Below, piece by piece: positions 13,767-16,377 of a stretch of 16,377 nt of DNA. Numbering within the stretch: the stretch's first letter is position 1; each line of letters begins with the position of its first letter. The notes beneath the pieces are model-generated. The model saw only the letters and a list, made by a program, of their open reading frames with translations. It ran no database searches and was not told where the DNA came from. The stretch is from Sulfuricella sp. (GTDB lineage: Bacteria; Pseudomonadota; Gammaproteobacteria; Burkholderiales; Sulfuricellaceae), in the NCBI GenBank assembly GCA_030691435.1, contig JAUYEK010000237.1, forward strand, positions 1 through 16,377, written 5' to 3'. Both the position numbers and the translations under genes were made by a program.

Positions 13767-14069
13767 CTAACGCCCCATCCCCGCTTCTTCTTCAGGAGTA
13801 GGTAGCCACATCCGGATCAGAAAGCCGCCCGGATCGAGCTGATAGAACACTTTGGCGCTTTGCGGCAGCGAGGTGGGAACAATGATGCGGTTGAACGTAT
13901 CGTAAATACGCGCGCCGGGCGCCAGCCGGTAGATTTCTCCACCGATCTTCACTTCCGGGTAGTTCAGGCCGTTGATCTGCCCGACTTGCGCGTTTTGCGG
14001 CAAGAACCTGCCGGCATGGGCGACCAAGACGAACAACATGAGGAAAAGAAATAAAAAATGCTTCAGCAT
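13767..14069 (-). CDS. Small exported protein of unknown function
   Basis: A 100-aa product with a clear signal peptide (MLKHFLFLFLMLFVLVAHAG). The mature part begins RFLPQNAQVGQINGLNYPEV and contains KIGGEIYRLAPGARIYD, TFNRIIVPTSLPQSAKVFYQLDP and a C-terminal RMWLPTPEE. This is beta-rich and reminiscent of a small periplasmic domain, but I cannot name a family. The start at 14067-14069 is chosen because the signal peptide begins there; an in-frame ATG at 14121 would place 18 polar residues before it. It lies 12 bases upstream of miaB and is probably in its operon. Confidence 0.7.
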   Translation of the reverse strand: MLKHFLFLFLMLFVLVAHAGRFLPQNAQVGQINGLNYPEVKIGGEIYRLAPGARIYDTFNRIIVPTSLPQSAKVFYQLDPGGFLIRMWLPTPEEEAGMGR

Positions 14070-14866
14070 AAATACACGATAGCACACAACCAAACGGTGG
14101 TGATAATTGCTGCCAGATCGCATGAGAGGAAAGTGGTGGGATAGGTGCCATTGAATAGCATCTGTAGAGTGGCTTCTATGGCTGCTCTACGTTTTAATGA
14201 TTTTAAATGTACCAACAGAAATACCAACAATTATGATTCTGTAGGTCACTTGCAACCGTCAACAGACACCCTGTTAATGCTGCGAATGATAGCCAAATCC
14301 GTACCGACTCGCAACTCCCTTACCGAATGCGTTCAGTGCGCCCGGATGTGCAAACCGCTACGCGCGTGCCAGTCTGACAGAGCGCCGAAGGCATTAACCC
14401 GCCATCGGCTTGCGGCTCTATCCACGTTGGTTCCGCTCCGTTTCCGCCGCCCCTTCACCACTGCGCGCCTAGCGATAATTCCCGCCAGGCTCTTGCGGTT
14501 CGCAGGCAGCTAGTCCGGTGACAGTCGGTCAGTTCAGCGCACCCATAACGGTTCGCGGTCTTGTCGCGCTGCGCTGGCATTTGTGGCGGTTTGTAACATA
14601 ACGGCGTCTTATGCAAAGCGCCAGCGCCGGTAAAATCTCCCGCCCTTCGGGTTCGCATAAGAAGCCGTTATGTCTCGCGCCCTACGGGTAAAACCCGCCA
14701 CCACGCTAAACCATCGCCCCTTTATCCCCGGTGGGGAAAGGCAGCAAAACGGGGCTGATGGTTCGCCGCCCCTTCGCTTTTTGCTGCTTGGGCGCTGCGC
14801 GTGCCTTAATATTTCCAACCCATCTAATCACTATATCCGCGCTACTGGTCATTCTTTTGTCATGCG
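14070..14866. other. Gene-free interval at the edge of an AT-richer block
   Basis: Nothing convincingly coding was found in nearly 800 bases. It contains two TACCAACA units 12 bases apart (14210-14217 and 14222-14229), inverted GTTAATGC/GCATTAAC (14273-14280 and 14391-14398), repeated CATAACGG words (14544, 14598) and the attC-like inverted repeat described separately. The short ORFs across it have no family features and unstable codon usage. The texture (many small palindromes, mixed GC) resembles the leftovers of integration or cassette exchange. Confidence 0.5.
14596..14673. repeat. attC-like 78-bp inverted repeat
   Basis: ACATAACGGCGTCTTATGC (14596-14614) and GCATAAGAAGCCGTTATGT (14655-14673) are reverse complements with one mismatch, around a 40-base centre. 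The ends present AAC...GTT, the polarity of integron recombination sites, and the total length is in the attC range. Against this, the arms have no extrahelical bases and GTTATGT departs at one position from the GTTRRRY core site. It is 193 bases beyond the end of the membrane-protein gene, not directly at its stop. Confidence 0.35.
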
Positions 14867-15700
14867 TTATTTTTTAATCGAAGAAGCAATAATCAAAGCG
14901 CCGATAATGATAGCTACTGCGACTGGCAAAGCCGCGATAAGACCGAAGGCGGCATAAGCCAAGCCAACGAAAATCGAAATACCAATCAGATATCCGACCA
15001 CTTCTTTTAAACAAAAAAGCGAAGTCAAAAAGATGATAACCGGAACAGCCGCTTTTACCTGGTAATCGTAGTAAAGCGAATAACTCAAATAAGCGAGAGC
15101 GATGCCAACGATATAACGCACCCACCAATATTCCCAAAGTCGCTCCATAGCCTTTTCCCATTCCGAAGGCTCCGCAGGGGGTTGGGCTGGCGGATACTGA
15201 AGGGCGTGTTGATGAGCTTTTGCATCGGCAGTCATTTCGGTAACGAACTCCCATTTTAGAGTTCGATAAAAAAAGAAAGCATATAGTGCTACAACCGGAA
15301 GCGCGAACAAAAAAGAAAACATTTGCGAGTCACCAAGCATCGCCGGTAAAAAAACCAAAAAAAGAACAGAAAGTAATATGAACGTGCCCCAGGCAATGCG
15401 GCGGTAACGGGCAGAAGCTGTCACAGGAACCAAATCGGTTGCATATACACGCCTTGTTTTGCGATTCCATATAGAGATGGCTGCCCATAACCCTAACAGC
15501 GAAGCAGGTGCCCAAAGCCACCCAAACGGCAGCAAGGTGCCGTCCTTATGGTTTGCAAAGAGCCAAACTAGGCAATAACCACTGCCGGCAAAAAACACTA
15601 AGAATGAATAAAAAACACGAATTGCCAGCGATACTTCTACATAAACGAAGACATTATTATTTGTTTGTTCTGAGTCAACAAGGTCAGCAGTAGTAGACAT
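14867..15700 (-). CDS. Multi-pass membrane protein of unknown function
   Basis: A 277-aa product. Hydrophobic segments lie at about 29-49, 57-78, 103-121, 126-145, then, after a hydrophilic Pro/Glu-rich loop (residues about 150-185, with PPAQPPAEPSEWEKAMERLW), at about 192-212, 216-240 and 243-274 including an Ala/Ile-rich end (VAVAIIIGALIIASSIKK). I recognise no family and no catalytic motif. The start at 15698-15700 is preceded by GGGGA about 5 bases upstream. Codon use is clearly more A/T-rich than in the genes before 14 kb, as in its neighbour, consistent with a transferred block. A cassette or island cargo gene is possible. Confidence 0.65.
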   Translation of the reverse strand: MSTTADLVDSEQTNNNVFVYVEVSLAIRVFYSFLVFFAGSGYCLVWLFANHKDGTLLPFGWLWAPASLLGLWAAISIWNRKTRRVYATDLVPVTASARYRRIAWGTFILLSVLFLVFLPAMLGDSQMFSFLFALPVVALYAFFFYRTLKWEFVTEMTADAKAHQHALQYPPAQPPAEPSEWEKAMERLWEYWWVRYIVGIALAYLSYSLYYDYQVKAAVPVIIFLTSLFCLKEVVGYLIGISIFVGLAYAAFGLIAALPVAVAIIIGALIIASSIKK

Positions 15701-15779
15701 AGAATCCCCAGAAATAGAAATATTGAGTAAATTATTCTATTCCCCCTACAGTACACCCCGCCAATTTATTTGCAGTAGC

Positions 15780-16307
15780 TCAGTTTCCCAAGCGATCTTC
15801 GACCACTTCCCAAAAACTTGTATAGTTGTTTAGCGATGCCTTTCGTGCATCTTCATTAGGCTCTACGTCTTCGGTGCTTGTTGGGATTGGCTCCAAGATT
15901 TCTTGCTTCAGGGTGAGACTGTATGCCGCCAGCACTTCGTCACCATCCACGCCAATACCTTCGCAGAAATCACGCCATGCAGCCTGTTTGCCTTTAATCA
16001 CCCCTGAAACCTGACGTATTTGTTCGAACCATTTTTCTGTCTGGTCATCATTTATTGCAAAACGTGCCATAGTCCAAACTTGTCGAATAATCGCGTCACG
16101 CATTTCAATGGCGTGCAGGTCAGCGATTTTGCTAAGGCATTCAAGACGCCAGATAAAAGCAGCGTCATGCGCCCGATAGGTTTTCTCTGGGCATGTATCA
16201 ATCAGTGTCCCAGCTTCGGTATAGTCATTGCGTGCCATTGCTGCAATGGTCAGGTTTACGCGCTCGTCAGCACTTAGCCGGTCATATAGTTTTTCAAGTT
16301 TTATCAT
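15780..16307 (-). CDS. Hypothetical 175-aa soluble protein
   Basis: Starts MIKLEKLYDRLSADERVNL and looks mainly helical and soluble, without signal peptide or membrane segment. The middle (KTYRAHDAAFIWRLECLSKIADLHAIEMRDAI, written here in part) and acidic C-terminus (TSTEDVEPNEDARKASLNN) show no motif I can assign. The ATG overlaps the TGA of the upstream partial gene (ATGA, 16304-16307), so translation is coupled and the two products probably work together. Codon use is AT-richer than the housekeeping genes. The function cannot be named from sequence alone. Confidence 0.7.
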   Translation of the reverse strand: MIKLEKLYDRLSADERVNLTIAAMARNDYTEAGTLIDTCPEKTYRAHDAAFIWRLECLSKIADLHAIEMRDAIIRQVWTMARFAINDDQTEKWFEQIRQVSGVIKGKQAAWRDFCEGIGVDGDEVLAAYSLTLKQEILEPIPTSTEDVEPNEDARKASLNNYTSFWEVVEDRLGN

Positions 16308-16377
16308 GGTTTCGCCCTTCGTGAAAGTGTACGTTCGATGGATTCGACACGCGCTTGAACATCGTGTGTTTCGATCA
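16304..16377 (-). CDS. 3' end of an upstream gene, cut by the window edge
   Basis: The minus frame is open from the window end to TGA at 16304-16306. The last residues include THDVQARVESIERTLSRR and then AKP: a charged, probably helical or coiled-coil end. It overlaps the next ATG by ATGA. Too short to identify. Confidence 0.55.
   Translation of the reverse strand, partial: IETHDVQARVESIERTLSRRAKP

Noticed and set aside
14163..14189. GTAGAG...CTCTAC hairpin as a terminator
   Set aside because: The stem is short and interrupted and there is no T-run.
14185..14235. Possible integrase remnant or att site (TACCAACA units)
   Set aside because: Only a few residues (VGISVGTF on the minus strand) recall integrase leaders; too short to support.
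14273..14398. Second attC-like site from GTTAATGC/GCATTAAC
   Set aside because: The polarity is reversed (GTT first, AAC last) for a single attC, only 8 bp pair, and no inner arms match.
14145..14513. 122-codon plus ORF in the gene-free interval
   Set aside because: No domain, no ribosome site, erratic composition; crosses inverted repeats.
14609..14818. 69-codon minus ORF
   Set aside because: Basic/aromatic-rich translation typical of chance ORFs; it overlaps the attC-like repeat.

Overview
The window reads as chromosome of a GC-rich betaproteobacterium. Conserved pairs such as thiS-thiG-trmB and miaB-phoH, a tRNA-Gly ahead of an asmA/mutY pair, and the protein sequences point to the Nitrosomonadales (Gallionella/Sulfuricella-like bacteria); this placement is inference from remembered homologues, not a search. 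Both ends look atypical. The first ~380 bases are an actinobacterial-looking ROK-repressor segment fused in frame to a TatD N-terminus, most likely an assembly chimera. The last ~2.3 kb, from about 14.1 kb, is visibly richer in A+T and carries unrecognised genes, suggesting an acquired block.

Layout. 1-609 (-): TatD/ROK chimeric reading frame. 662-785: terminal-inverted-repeat element. 802-3266 (-): a 25-codon ORF, mutY and a short AsmA-family gene behind a tRNA-Gly(CCC). 3502-5354 (+): thiS, thiG, trmB. 5351-7294 (-): tetR-type regulator, a ferredoxin-fold-like small protein, a TusA-family protein and a nitroreductase, with two ATACC/GGTAT palindromes placed as operators. 7478-7681 (+): PsiF-family secreted protein with a terminator. 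7751-8389 (-): divergent FolE-like protein. 8563-11331 (+): class II aldolase carrying a degenerate short-chain-dehydrogenase tail, then mtnA, consistent with a DHAP-shunt type of 5'-methylthioadenosine/5'-deoxyadenosine salvage. 11456-14069 (-): phoH, miaB and a small exported protein. 14070-14866: no convincing gene, but an attC-like inverted repeat. 14867-16377 (-): multi-pass membrane protein, a 175-aa hypothetical and a partial gene coupled to it by an ATGA overlap.

The window is dense in short palindromic repeats of at least five kinds: four copies of a REP/MITE-like GC-rich element, two CCACAGAG-family repeats that each begin right after a stop codon, one 32-bp perfect hairpin between thiS and thiG, and two palindromes lying inside the aldolase coding region without breaking its frame.

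The strongest biological stories are (i) a NemR-like, cysteine-containing TetR circuit over TusA and nitroreductase, (ii) aldolase-mtnA salvage with a repeat-invaded aldolase, (iii) a FolE homologue with altered active-site positions, and (iv) the mobile palindrome family. No complete transposase, integrase, CRISPR array or rRNA was seen.
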